The translations under genes and the position numbers were made by a program. Positions 42,401 through 51,545 of a stretch of DNA of 64,000 nucleotides are shown here, in pieces. The stretch spans positions 1,392,001-1,456,000 of the forward strand of contig JACJYL010000002.1 of NCBI GenBank assembly GCA_020636105.1. The letters are read 5' to 3'. The stretch is from Lewinellaceae bacterium (lineage in GTDB: Bacteria; Bacteroidota; Bacteroidia; Chitinophagales; Saprospiraceae). The first letter of the stretch is position 1. Each line of letters starts with the position of its first letter. The notes beneath the pieces were generated by a model, which was not told the DNA's origin, made no database searches, and saw only the letters and a program-made list of their open reading frames with translations.

Positions 42401-43804
42401 AACGAGTGGGTGCAACTGGATCGCTTTACCTTCGATCATTTTCGGCTGGAATGCCTGGATCGAAAGCCTGTGCAGTGTAGGTGCACGGTTGAGCAATATG
42501 GGGTGCCCTTTCAATATGTTTTCGAGAATTTCCCAGATGACAGGATCTTTCCGGTCAACCAATTTCTTGGCAGATTTTACCGTTTTTACAATCCCTCTTT
42601 CGATCAGTTTCCGGATCACAAAAGGTTTGAACAATTCGGCAGCCATTCCTTTAGGCAAACCACATTCATGTAATTGTAAGGTAGGTCCTACCACAATAAC
42701 GGAACGTCCGGAATAATCCACACGCTTACCCAACAAGTTTTGACGGAAACGACCTTGTTTTCCTTTGAGAATGTCACTCAAAGATTTCAGGGAACGTCCA
42801 CCTTCTGCTTTTACGGCGTTGGATTTACGGGAGTTATCAAAAAGTGAATCAACAGATTCCTGGAGCATCCTCTTTTCATTACGGAGAATGACTTCAGGGG
42901 CCTTGATCTCAAGCAAACGCTTCAAACGGTTGTTACGAATGATCACACGACGATAAAGATCGTTCAAATCAGAACTGGCAAAACGGCCACCATCCAGCAA
43001 TACCAATGGGCGCAATTCCGGCGGTACCACAGGCAAATACTGAATAACCGTCCATTCCGGCTTGTTTTCAATACGGGCCATACCTTCTCTGAAAGCCTCA
43101 ACCACGCGCAAACGCTTCAACGCTTCAGATTTACGCTGCTGGGAAGTCTCTGTAGCAGCCTGATGACGCAATGAATACGATAATTCATCAAGTTTCAGGT
43201 TTTCCAACAGATCCTTAATAGCTTCCGCTCCCATTTTGGCGATAAACTTATTGGGATCTTCATCTGCAAGCATTTGGTTTTCAGGAGGAAGTGCATCGAG
43301 GATATCCAGGTATTCTTCTTCTGTCAACAGATCGAATACTTCGACACCATCTTCGCCTTTCACCCCTGGCTGGATTACGGCATAACGCTCGTAATAGATA
43401 ATGCTTTCAAGCTTCTTGGAAGAAAGTCCGAGCAGATAACCGATTTTATTGGGCAATGATTTAAAGAACCAAATATGAACGACAGGAACCACCAGTTTGA
43501 TGTGTCCCATTCTTTCACGACGGACTTTTTTCTCAGTCACCTCCACTCCACATCGGTCACAAACGATCCCTTTGTAGCGAATACGCTTGTATTTACCACA
43601 ATAACATTCATAATCTTTTACCGGACCGAAAATACGCTCACAAAACAACCCGTCGCGTTCCGGTTTATATGATCTGTAATTAATGGTTTCTGGTTTCAAA
43701 ACTTCACCAAATGAACGCTCCAAAATTTCATCCGGTGAGGATAAAGTAATGGTAATCGATTCAAATTGCTGAGTTTGAATGAGACTTTTATTTTTAAAAG
43801 ACAT
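39485..43804 (-). CDS. rpoC: DNA-directed RNA polymerase subunit beta'
   Basis: The 1439-residue protein is full length for Bacteroidota beta'. It shows the N-terminal zinc ribbon (CYCGKYKR and CDRCGVEV), the catalytic Mg-binding NADFDGDQM, the bridge-helix/trigger-loop region ([20 protein letters not shown]) and the second zinc site ([13 protein letters not shown]). The C-terminus has the acidic tail [11 protein letters not shown]. It follows rpoB by 64 bp in the operon and is ended by a terminator at 39424-39459. Beta' and beta form the active centre of RNA polymerase. Confidence 0.99.
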   Translation of the reverse strand: [1439 protein letters not shown]

Positions 43805-43868
43805 AGATAATATAATTTATATCTAATTGATAATCAATAATTTCAACAAACCAAAGGATTGTTAAAAA

Positions 43869-46800
43869 TTAGTCAAATTTCACATCCAGGGCCAATCCTC
43901 GTAATTCATGTAACAATACATTGAAAGACTCCGGAATATTCGGCTCGGGTAAATTATCTCCTTTAACGATAGCCTCGTAAGCTTTGGCACGACCACTGAT
44001 ATCATCAGATTTGATCGTCAGCAATTCCTGCAGAATATTTGCTGCTCCGTAGGCTTCGAGTGCCCAAACCTCCATCTCACCAAAACGCTGCCCCCCAAAC
44101 TGAGCTTTACCGCCCAAAGGCTGTTGCGTAATCAATGAGTAAGGTCCAATAGAACGGGCGTGCATCTTATCATCAACCATGTGGGAGAGTTTAAGCATGT
44201 AAATCACTCCAACCGTAGCCTGCTGGTGGAAACGGTCTCCCGTTTCACCATCATAAAGGTAAGTCTGGCCAAGGCTTGGCAATCCTGCTTTTTGGATATA
44301 TCCCTCGATCTCATCCTGGCCCGCACCATCAAAGATTGGCGTTCCGAATTTCATGTCGAGTTTTTCTCCGGCCCATCCCAAAACAGTCTCGAAGATCTGT
44401 CCGAGGTTCATACGAGAAGGTACCCCAAGCGGATTCAAAACGATATCTACCGGAGAACCATCTTCAAGGAACGGCATATCCTCCATACGGACGATCCTGG
44501 ATACAATCCCCTTGTTACCATGGCGTCCGGCAAGCTTATCCCCTACTTTCAGTTTACGTTTTTTAGCCATGTAAACTTTAGCCAGTTTAAGCACTCCTGC
44601 CGGCAATTCATCACCAATACTGATGTTGAATTTTTCGCGCTTGTAGCGACCTACTTCTTCGTTAAATTTAATGCTGTAATTATGCAGTAACCTCGCGATC
44701 AGAGAGTTCGTCTCTTCACTATCCGTCCAGTTGCTGTAATCTACCGTACCATAATCAATATCTCTCAATAAACCTATTGAGAATTTCGTACCTTCTTCAA
44801 TCAGTGGTTCGTTGTAAATGCTTCTGACTCCCTTGGAAATTTTTCCTTTGACAAGAACGATCAACTTATCGATCAAAATGGTCTTCAATTCGTTGATGGC
44901 TATTTTGTGCTCATCATCCAATTTGGTCAACATTTCTTTTTCCTGCTCTTTCTGGACCTTATCCTTTTTAGCGCGGGCAAAAAGCTGCTTGCCAATAATA
45001 ACTCCTTTGGTAGATGGAGGCGCTTTGAGTGAAGCATCCTTTACATCTCCTGCTTTATCCCCGAAAATAGCCCGAAGCAATTTTTCTTCAGGTGTCGGAT
45101 CTGTTTCTCCCTTTGGAGTAATTTTTCCAATGATAATATCTCCTTCTTTCACCCAGGCTCCAATGCGGATAATTCCGTTTTCATCGAGATCTTTTGTAGC
45201 CTCTTCACTTACGTTAGGAATGTCATTGGTCAGTTCTTCCTCTCCCAACTTTGCATCACGGACATCCAATTCAAAATGTTCGATGTGCAGGGAAGTAAAA
45301 ATATCTTCTCTTACAACACGCTCCGACAATACTATGGCATCCTCAAAATTATAGCCTTTCCACGGCATGAATGCCACTTTAAGGTTTTGTCCGAGTGCCA
45401 ATTCACCCTGATCTGTGGCGTAACCGTCACAAAGAATCATTCCCGGGTAAACACGATCGCCTCTACGCACGATAGGCTTAAGGTTGATACATGTTCCCTG
45501 ATTGGTACGACGGAATTTGGTCAGTTTATAAGACTTCCTGTTATCTTCAAATGAGACCAGCTGTTCTGACTCTGTCCTGTCATAACGGATAACAATCTCA
45601 TTGGCATCCACATATTCAACCACTCCTTCTCCTTCAGCATTGATCAACATACGAGAGTCGGTAGCCACTTTGCCTTCCAATCCGGTTCCCACGATAGGAG
45701 AACTAGGCTTGATCAAAGGAACTGCCTGACGCTGCATGTTCGATCCCATCAGGGCACGGTTGGCATCATCATTTTCAAGGAACGGAATCATGGAAGCCGA
45801 TACCCCAACGATCTGGTTAGGCGCCACATCCATGAATTCAATATCCATAGGTTGCAATACAGGGAAATCCCCATGTTCGCGGCACTTCACCCTGTCGGAC
45901 AAAAATGCCCCGCTTTCATTATCAATTCTGGCATTCGCCTGGGCGATACGCATATGGTCCTCCCCTTCAGCAGAAAGATATTCCGCCAGGTTTTTGACAT
46001 CCACCTTTCCTTCGACAACCTTACGATAAGGCGTTTCGAGGAATCCCATTTTGTTCACTTTAGCGTGAACACAAAGGGTGGAAATCAAACCGATATTCGG
46101 TCCTTCAGGAGTTTCAATGGTACAAAGACGACCATAATGCGAATAGTGAACGTCACGAACCTCAAATCCTGCACGTTCACGTGAAAGACCACCAGGTCCC
46201 AGCGCCGAAATACGACGTTTGTGTGTAATTTCGGAAAGCGGGTTGGTTTGATCGAGGAACTGTGACAACTGGCTCGTTCCAAAGAAAGAGTTGATCACGG
46301 ACGATAAAGTACGCGCATTGATCAGATCAATAGGCGTAAATACTTCATTATCCCTTACGTTCATACGTTCACGGATGGTTCTCGCCATACGGGCAAGTCC
46401 CACACCGAACTGAGCGAACAACTGCTCCCCAACGGTACGAACCCGACGGTTGCTCAGGTGATCGATATCATCGATTTCCGCTTTTTGGTTCATCAGTCGA
46501 ACCAGGTATTTCACGATAGAAATGATATCCTCTTTGGTAAGCACCTGAATTTCTTTAGGTGTCTCATTTCCCAGTTTCCTGTTGATCTTATAACGCCCTA
46601 CTTCTCCGAGATTGTAGCGTTTATCAGAGAAAAACAGTTTATCAATAATCCCGCGGGCAGTTTCCTCATCCGGCGGATCAGTACTTCTTAACTGGCGGTA
46701 AATATAGGTCACCGCTTCCATTTCTGAACTGGAAGGATCTTTTTGAAGGGTATTGAAAATTACGGAATAATCCAGTTCAATATCTTCTTTCTGAAGGATC

Positions 46801-47693
46801 ACAGAGTCCATTCCAGCATTCAGGACAAGCTTAATATTATTCTCATCGAGCACAACATCTCTTTCAAGGATAATATCATTACGTTCAATAGTGGTCACCT
46901 CCCCTGTATCTTCATCCACAAAATCTTCGGTCCAGCTGCGAAGAACACGCGCTGCCAGTTTACGACCAATTGCATTATTGAGTCCATCCTCAGTGGCTTC
47001 TATTTCATCTGCCAGATCAAAGATATCGAGGATGGATTTATCGGAATCAAAACCGATAGCCCTCAACAGGGTAGTCACAGGGAATTTCTTTTTACGATCG
47101 ATATACGCATACATTACGGTATTGATATCGGTCGCAAATTCCATCCATGCTCCTTTGAAGGGGATAATTCTTGCTGAGTGAATCTTAGTTCCGTTGGGGT
47201 GGTAAGTCTGTCCGAAGAAAACTCCGGGAGATCTGTGCAACTGGGAAACGATTACTCTTTCTGCTCCATTGACAACGAAGGTTCCTTTAGGAGTCATGTA
47301 AGGAATGTTGCCGAGGAATACGTCCTGCACAATGGTTTTGAAGTCAACGTGTTCTTCATCATTACAAGACAGGCGAAGTTTGGCCTTGAGTGGAACACTA
47401 TAGGTCAAGCCACGTTGCATACACTCTTCAATGGTGTATCTCGGTGGTTCGATAAAGTAGTCTAGGAATTCAAGGACGAAAATATTTCGTGCGTCTGTAA
47501 TAGGAAAATTTTCCTGAAACACATTGTAGAGACCCTCATTACTTCTGTTTTCAGGAGTTGTTTCCAGCTGGAAAAACTCTTGAAAAGATTTCAACTGAAT
47601 CTCCAGTAAATCGGGATACTGTGCGGAAAGTTTAATTTTGCCGAAGTTGTGTCTTCTCTCTTCAGCGGTTTGTACCTTGCCGTTTGATGCCAT
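43869..47693 (-). CDS. rpoB: DNA-directed RNA polymerase subunit beta
   Basis: The 1274-residue protein has the standard beta motifs: the rifampicin region GTSQLSQFLDQTNPLSEITH, with KRRISALGPGG following, the VHYSHYGRLCTIETPEGPNIG segment, the conserved GYNFEDAIV and KVGDKLAGRHGNKG, and the C-terminal clamp contact MEVWALEAYGAA. The rifampicin-region residues look wild type (Asp, His and Ser in the places usually mutated in resistance). It is preceded by a 397-nt gap after rplL in which hairpins are visible. Confidence 0.99.
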   Translation of the reverse strand: MASNGKVQTAEERRHNFGKIKLSAQYPDLLEIQLKSFQEFFQLETTPENRSNEGLYNVFQENFPITDARNIFVLEFLDYFIEPPRYTIEECMQRGLTYSVPLKAKLRLSCNDEEHVDFKTIVQDVFLGNIPYMTPKGTFVVNGAERVIVSQLHRSPGVFFGQTYHPNGTKIHSARIIPFKGAWMEFATDINTVMYAYIDRKKKFPVTTLLRAIGFDSDKSILDIFDLADEIEATEDGLNNAIGRKLAARVLRSWTEDFVDEDTGEVTTIERNDIILERDVVLDENNIKLVLNAGMDSVILQKEDIELDYSVIFNTLQKDPSSSEMEAVTYIYRQLRSTDPPDEETARGIIDKLFFSDKRYNLGEVGRYKINRKLGNETPKEIQVLTKEDIISIVKYLVRLMNQKAEIDDIDHLSNRRVRTVGEQLFAQFGVGLARMARTIRERMNVRDNEVFTPIDLINARTLSSVINSFFGTSQLSQFLDQTNPLSEITHKRRISALGPGGLSRERAGFEVRDVHYSHYGRLCTIETPEGPNIGLISTLCVHAKVNKMGFLETPYRKVVEGKVDVKNLAEYLSAEGEDHMRIAQANARIDNESGAFLSDRVKCREHGDFPVLQPMDIEFMDVAPNQIVGVSASMIPFLENDDANRALMGSNMQRQAVPLIKPSSPIVGTGLEGKVATDSRMLINAEGEGVVEYVDANEIVIRYDRTESEQLVSFEDNRKSYKLTKFRRTNQGTCINLKPIVRRGDRVYPGMILCDGYATDQGELALGQNLKVAFMPWKGYNFEDAIVLSERVVREDIFTSLHIEHFELDVRDAKLGEEELTNDIPNVSEEATKDLDENGIIRIGAWVKEGDIIIGKITPKGETDPTPEEKLLRAIFGDKAGDVKDASLKAPPSTKGVIIGKQLFARAKKDKVQKEQEKEMLTKLDDEHKIAINELKTILIDKLIVLVKGKISKGVRSIYNEPLIEEGTKFSIGLLRDIDYGTVDYSNWTDSEETNSLIARLLHNYSIKFNEEVGRYKREKFNISIGDELPAGVLKLAKVYMAKKRKLKVGDKLAGRHGNKGIVSRIVRMEDMPFLEDGSPVDIVLNPLGVPSRMNLGQIFETVLGWAGEKLDMKFGTPIFDGAGQDEIEGYIQKAGLPSLGQTYLYDGETGDRFHQQATVGVIYMLKLSHMVDDKMHARSIGPYSLITQQPLGGKAQFGGQRFGEMEVWALEAYGAANILQELLTIKSDDISGRAKAYEAIVKGDNLPEPNIPESFNVLLHELRGLALDVKFD

Positions 47694-48090
47694 TTGCGAA
47701 TTTTATTTTTTAGACCAAAAAAAAGCTTTCTTTTTCGGCCAACAAAACGGGAAAAAATACGAGAAGTATAAATTATATGAAATGGTAACTTTTAAAGTGC
47801 TGAAAATAGCAGCAAAAAAAACCGCAATCCCAAAGAGATTGCCTTGACCATTTCCCTCTACACGATAACGCATTATTTTTTGATTCCCTAAAATAAATAG
47901 ATCCGTTATCGGTATTGGCATTCATTAAGGTTTAGCATTCAAAAAGAAAAACGCCCTGGTGAACACCTATAAATTATACGACAATAGGCTTAGCCAGTCA
48001 AAAACAACTCGCTAAGCCTTCAAGATTCCAAAACCCGGGGAAAAACCTTTTTTCAAAAGGGATTTTCAAACCCGGCTTTTGGAAAGTCAG
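47694..48090 (-). promoter_or_regulatory. rplL-rpoB intercistronic region with hairpins
   Basis: This 397-nt gap is the longest inside the operon. It contains a hairpin with a 7-bp stem (GGCTTAG 47987-47993 and CTAAGCC 48012-48018) and further inverted parts such as CCCGGG near 48033. In E. coli the corresponding gap carries an attenuator and an RNase III site that lower rpoBC relative to ribosomal proteins; a similar role here is an inference. No gene is seen. Confidence 0.5.
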
Positions 48091-48474
48091 TTACTTGATT
48101 TCCACTTCACCACCCACTGCTTCGATAGCAGCTTTGAGTGATTCAGCTTCTTCTTTAGATACACCTTCTTTAAGTGTTCCCGGAGCGCCATCCACTAAAT
48201 CTTTAGCTTCTTTCAATCCGAGGTTCAGAAGGGTTTTAACTTCTTTAACTACTTTCAACTTACCTGCACCAGCAGAAGTCAAAATTACGTCAAATTCAGT
48301 TTTTTCTTCAGCAGCAGCAGCGTCACCGCCACCAGCACCGGGTCCGGCAGCTACAGCAACAGCCGCAGCTGCTGGTTCAATACCATAATCATCTTTCAAT
48401 ATGGCAGCCAGTTCGCTTACTTCTTTAACGGTAAGGTTTACTAACTGCTCTGCAAATGCCTTGAGATCTGCCAT
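48091..48474 (-). CDS. rplL: 50S ribosomal protein L7/L12
   Basis: The 127-residue acidic protein has the L12 N-terminal dimerisation helix (ADLKAFAEQLVNLTVKEVSE, LAAILKD), an Ala/Gly-rich hinge (AAAAVAVAAGPGAGGGDAAA) and the C-terminal factor-binding domain (FDVILTSAGAGKLKVVKEVK, LLNLGLKEAKDLVDGAPGTL). It forms the ribosomal stalk that recruits and activates EF-Tu and EF-G. It is 101 bp downstream of rplJ. Confidence 0.98.
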   Translation of the reverse strand: MADLKAFAEQLVNLTVKEVSELAAILKDDYGIEPAAAAVAVAAGPGAGGGDAAAAEEKTEFDVILTSAGAGKLKVVKEVKTLLNLGLKEAKDLVDGAPGTLKEGVSKEEAESLKAAIEAVGGEVEIK

Positions 48475-48575
48475 TTTAATTCTTTTTAATTTATTTACGA
48501 TAAAAATATCGTGCGAATGAAACTTGGAAGCCGTATTTAATAGCGCAGCCGGTCAAGCGGCCACGAGGATAAAAA

Positions 48576-49103
48576 TTATTGCGCGCGCTCTTCCAGTGTT
48601 TTGAGCAATCCCGCAAGGGTACTGCCACCAGACTGAAGGGAGCCGAGAACATTTTTTATCGGAGATTGGAGTAATGTAATTACATCACCAATCAAATCTT
48701 CTTTAGATTTCAGAGAAACCAACGCATCTAGTTGATCATCACCTAAAAAGATGCTTGAATCAATATAAGCGGCCTTAAGAATAGGCTTTGGAGACTCTTT
48801 TCTAAATTCTTTGATCACTTTTGCAGGCACATTAGCTGTCTTGGTAAACAGGATAGCTGTATGTCCTTTAAGTGCTTCGTATAATCCTATATAATTGCGA
48901 TCTTCTGGAAAAGATTCGAGGGCCTTAACCGCCAAAGTGTTTTTAACCACTTTCATCTCAATTTCCTTTTCAAAACACAATCTTCTGAATTTATTTACCT
49001 GCTCTACTGTAAGCGTTGAGGCATCAGCCAGGTAGAAGAACGAGGTTTCTTCAAATTTACCTTTCAACTCTTCAATGGAAGCTGCTTTTTCTGCTCTGGT
49101 CAT
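48576..49103 (-). CDS. rplJ: 50S ribosomal protein L10
   Basis: At 175 residues it has the L10 N-terminal domain (MTRAEKAASIEELKGKFEET, SFFYLADASTLTVEQVNKFR), the KNTLAVKAL segment and the C-terminal stalk helix that binds L12 dimers. With rplL it forms the usual stalk gene pair, and it lies 26 bp after rplA. Confidence 0.97.
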   Translation of the reverse strand: MTRAEKAASIEELKGKFEETSFFYLADASTLTVEQVNKFRRLCFEKEIEMKVVKNTLAVKALESFPEDRNYIGLYEALKGHTAILFTKTANVPAKVIKEFRKESPKPILKAAYIDSSIFLGDDQLDALVSLKSKEDLIGDVITLLQSPIKNVLGSLQSGGSTLAGLLKTLEERAQ

Positions 49104-49129
49104 TTTATGTTGATATTTTAAAATGCTGG

Positions 49130-49822
49130 TTAAATGATAGATTTGGTATCAAGTTTAATACCTGGGCTCATTGTACTGGCCACTGTTACTGATTTGACGT
49201 AAATTCCTTTGGCAGATGAAGGTTTCATTTTTACAAGTGTTGTAATCAACTCGTTTGCGTTTTCGACCAATTTTTGAGGTTCGAAAGACACCCGACCGAT
49301 TGAATTATGAACAATCCCATACTTATCAACACGGAATGAAACTTTACCTCCTTTTACGTCTGCAACAGCAGCACCTACATCCATTGTCACCGTACCTGTC
49401 TTAGGGTTAGGCATCAAGCCTCTTGGTCCGAGAATACGACCAATACGACCCACTTTTGCCATTACCTGAGGCATTGCAATAACCACATCAACATCGGTCC
49501 AGCCATTTTGCACCTTGGTGATCATATCATCAAGACCAACATAATCTGCACCCGCTGCAGTAGCTTCTTCTTCTTTATCCGGAGTACAAAGTACCAGTAC
49601 CCTTTTGGTTTTACCGGTACCATGAGGGAGGGTAACTGTTCCACGAATACCTTGATCTGGTTTTCTTGGATCCACCCCTAAACGAACGTGTAAATCAACG
49701 GAAGCATCAAACTTCGTGACATTTACATCTTTAACGAGTGCCATGGCTTCTGCAAGTGAATAATGCTTTTCATTGTCTATCTTAGCATTAGCTGCAGCTC
49801 GTTTCTTTCCTACTTTAGACAT
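49130..49822 (-). CDS. rplA: 50S ribosomal protein L1
   Basis: Start taken at 49822 (MSKVGKKRAAANAKID), the usual L1 opening; the ATG 27 bp upstream adds MFVPQNFFK, which is not part of the family. Length 230 aa. Typical motifs are VDLHVRLGVDPRKPDQGIRG, GRILGPRGLMPNPKTGTVT and VEPQKL-like FEPQKLVENANELI. L1 binds 23S rRNA at the exit site and often represses its own operon by binding the mRNA. Confidence 0.97.
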   Translation of the reverse strand: MSKVGKKRAAANAKIDNEKHYSLAEAMALVKDVNVTKFDASVDLHVRLGVDPRKPDQGIRGTVTLPHGTGKTKRVLVLCTPDKEEEATAAGADYVGLDDMITKVQNGWTDVDVVIAMPQVMAKVGRIGRILGPRGLMPNPKTGTVTMDVGAAVADVKGGKVSFRVDKYGIVHNSIGRVSFEPQKLVENANELITTLVKMKPSSAKGIYVKSVTVASTMSPGIKLDTKSII

Positions 49823-49907
49823 TTTAAAAAAATTTTGAGGTACGAACATCTCTTTTGCATTACAAAAAAGACTCCCTGCTTTAAAGAATTATTAATTAAT
49901 TTTCTTC

Positions 49908-50351
49908 TTAGTTGTTCCAGGGTGGTGTTCCCTTAACAACGAGTCCCATACTTCTGGCAGTCCCTGCAATCATTTTCATGCTTGACTCAATAGTAAAAGC
50001 ATTGAGGTCAGAAGTTTTATCTTCTGCAATTGCTCTTATCTGGTCCCAGGTTACGGTACCCACTTTATCCCGGTTAGGTTCAGGAGAACCCTTTTTAATT
50101 TTGGCGGCATCCATCAGCTGTATCGCTGCAGGAGGCGTTTTGACGACAAAATTGAAGGACTTGTCCTTAAAAACAGTAATTAAAACGGGTAAAATTTTCC
50201 CCTGGTTTTCCTGCGTCTGTGCGTTAAAACGCTTGCAGAACTCCATGATATTCACCCCTTTGGAACCCAAAGCCGGTCCTACAGGAGGAGCAGGATTTGC
50301 CTGTCCACCTTTGACTTGTAGTTTAATAAAAGTTTCTATCTCTTTAGCCAT
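49908..50351 (-). CDS. rplK: 50S ribosomal protein L11
   Basis: The 147-residue protein begins MAKEIETFIKLQVKGGQANP and has the L11 motifs PPVGPALGSKGVNIMEFCKR, FVVKTPPAAIQLMDAAKIKK and the C-terminal IAGTARSMGLVVKG. It forms part of the GTPase-associated centre. It sits 86 bp before rplA. Confidence 0.98.
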   Translation of the reverse strand: MAKEIETFIKLQVKGGQANPAPPVGPALGSKGVNIMEFCKRFNAQTQENQGKILPVLITVFKDKSFNFVVKTPPAAIQLMDAAKIKKGSPEPNRDKVGTVTWDQIRAIAEDKTSDLNAFTIESSMKMIAGTARSMGLVVKGTPPWNN

Positions 50352-50507
50352 CGCTATTCTGCTTTAAACAATTATTTGACTTTAGGGAAGCATCAGGAAG
50401 AAATGAAAAGAATTTAACATTTAAATAAAAGAGAAGGTTTAAATGAAAAATAAAAATCCTATTTCTTCAAAGAAACTAAAGCCTGATGTTATTATTAAAA
50501 TAAATTT

Positions 50508-51104
50508 TTACGCTTGTTTATCCACCTGCATGAAATTGAGCTCAACTTCCGTTCCTCTACCGAAAATTTTGACAATCACTTTGAGCTTTTTCTTTTCTTC
50601 ATTCACCTCTTGAATATCCCCGATGAACTCGCTGAACGGTCCATCAATGATCTTAACGGTTTCTCCTACGATGAACGGTTCTAGTAAGGATTCTCCTGCT
50701 CCTTGTGATTCGTCTACCTTACCAAGCAGTCTGTTGGCTTCGGAAGTTCTCATAGGAATAGGGTTGTTACGCCCAAGGAAATGAATGACATTTGGTATAT
50801 TGGCAATAGCCTGGATCATTTCCCCGGAAAATTTACCCGGAATGGCTTCAACCAAAATATAACCCGGTAAAATATTTCTTTCAGATATAACTTTCTTCCC
50901 ACTTCGGATTTTGTAAACCTTTTCAGTAGGAACAAGAACCTGAGTGACAGAATTATCCCAGCCAGAACGCTGAATTTCCAATTCAATGCGTTCCTTTATC
51001 TTTCTTTCTTTTCCGCTTATTACTCTAAGCGAATACCACCTTTTCTCTTCACCCGGTTTTTTGTCATCAGACGTTTCAACCGGATTGATATTTTCATCAG
51101 CCAT
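50508..51104 (-). CDS. nusG: Transcription termination/antitermination factor NusG
   Basis: The 198-residue protein has a short acidic N-terminal extension (MADENINPVETSDDKKPGEE), the NGN domain (WYSLRVISGKERKIKERIEL, ILPGYILVEA) and the KOW domain (FIVGETVKIIDGPFSEFIGD). NusG binds the clamp of RNA polymerase and couples it to Rho or the ribosome. It lies 41 bp after secE. Confidence 0.97.
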   Translation of the reverse strand: MADENINPVETSDDKKPGEEKRWYSLRVISGKERKIKERIELEIQRSGWDNSVTQVLVPTEKVYKIRSGKKVISERNILPGYILVEAIPGKFSGEMIQAIANIPNVIHFLGRNNPIPMRTSEANRLLGKVDESQGAGESLLEPFIVGETVKIIDGPFSEFIGDIQEVNEEKKKLKVIVKIFGRGTEVELNFMQVDKQA

Positions 51105-51145
51105 CAGATAATTCTTCTATTATACAGATTGATACAGGATACTTG

Positions 51146-51343
51146 CTACCCGCCATAGGTACCGTAAATAATTCCGGTAAATACGTTTGAGCCCATATCC
51201 ATTAATAAGACTACCAAAGAAAGAATTATAGAAGCAATCACCACAACAATACTTGTGCTTTGAAGTGAAGCCCAACTTGGCCAGGTCACTTTATTGATCA
51301 ATTCGTTATAACTCTCTTTGATATACAATTTTAAACGTTCCAT
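51146..51343 (-). CDS. secE: Preprotein translocase subunit SecE
   Basis: The 65-residue protein has the conserved amphipathic helix (YIKESYNELINKVTWPSWAS) and a single membrane helix (TSIVVVIASIILSLVVLLMD). The small Bacteroidota-type SecE clamps SecY in the inner membrane. The tRNA-Trp gene is 27 bp upstream. Confidence 0.95.
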   Translation of the reverse strand: MERLKLYIKESYNELINKVTWPSWASLQSTSIVVVIASIILSLVVLLMDMGSNVFTGIIYGTYGG

Positions 51344-51370
51344 ATTTCAGCTTCACAAGGTGAAAAATTA

Positions 51371-51445
51371 GCACGGGCAGAAGGACTTGAACCCTCAGCC
51401 TACGGTTTTGGAGACCGTCGCTCTACCAATTGAGCTATGCCCGTG
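51371..51445 (-). tRNA. trnW: tRNA-Trp (CCA)
   Basis: The minus strand folds into a cloverleaf with acceptor CACGGGC/GCCCGTG, a D-arm with AGCTCAATTGGTAGAGC, anticodon stem ACGGT/ACCGT around the loop CTCCAAA (anticodon CCA) and a T-arm with GGGTTCAAGTCCTTC. It lies between tuf and secE, as usual. Confidence 0.97.
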
Positions 51446-51545
51446 TATGGAAAAATTAAGCACCCCAACAGAGGTGCTTAATTTCCAATTTATCATCTAA
51501 AAATACAACCGACAGTCTATTTCAGACGGCTAATACTTTTATTTA

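Noticed and set aside
45900..47177. Antisense open frames within rpoB and rpoC
   Set aside because: Several 60-180-codon frames exist opposite these long conserved genes; none has a domain or promoter.
51371..51371. Unusual discriminator base (C) of tRNA-Trp
   Set aside because: The base at this place depends on exact end choice; the cloverleaf and anticodon are normal, so I do not treat it as a finding.
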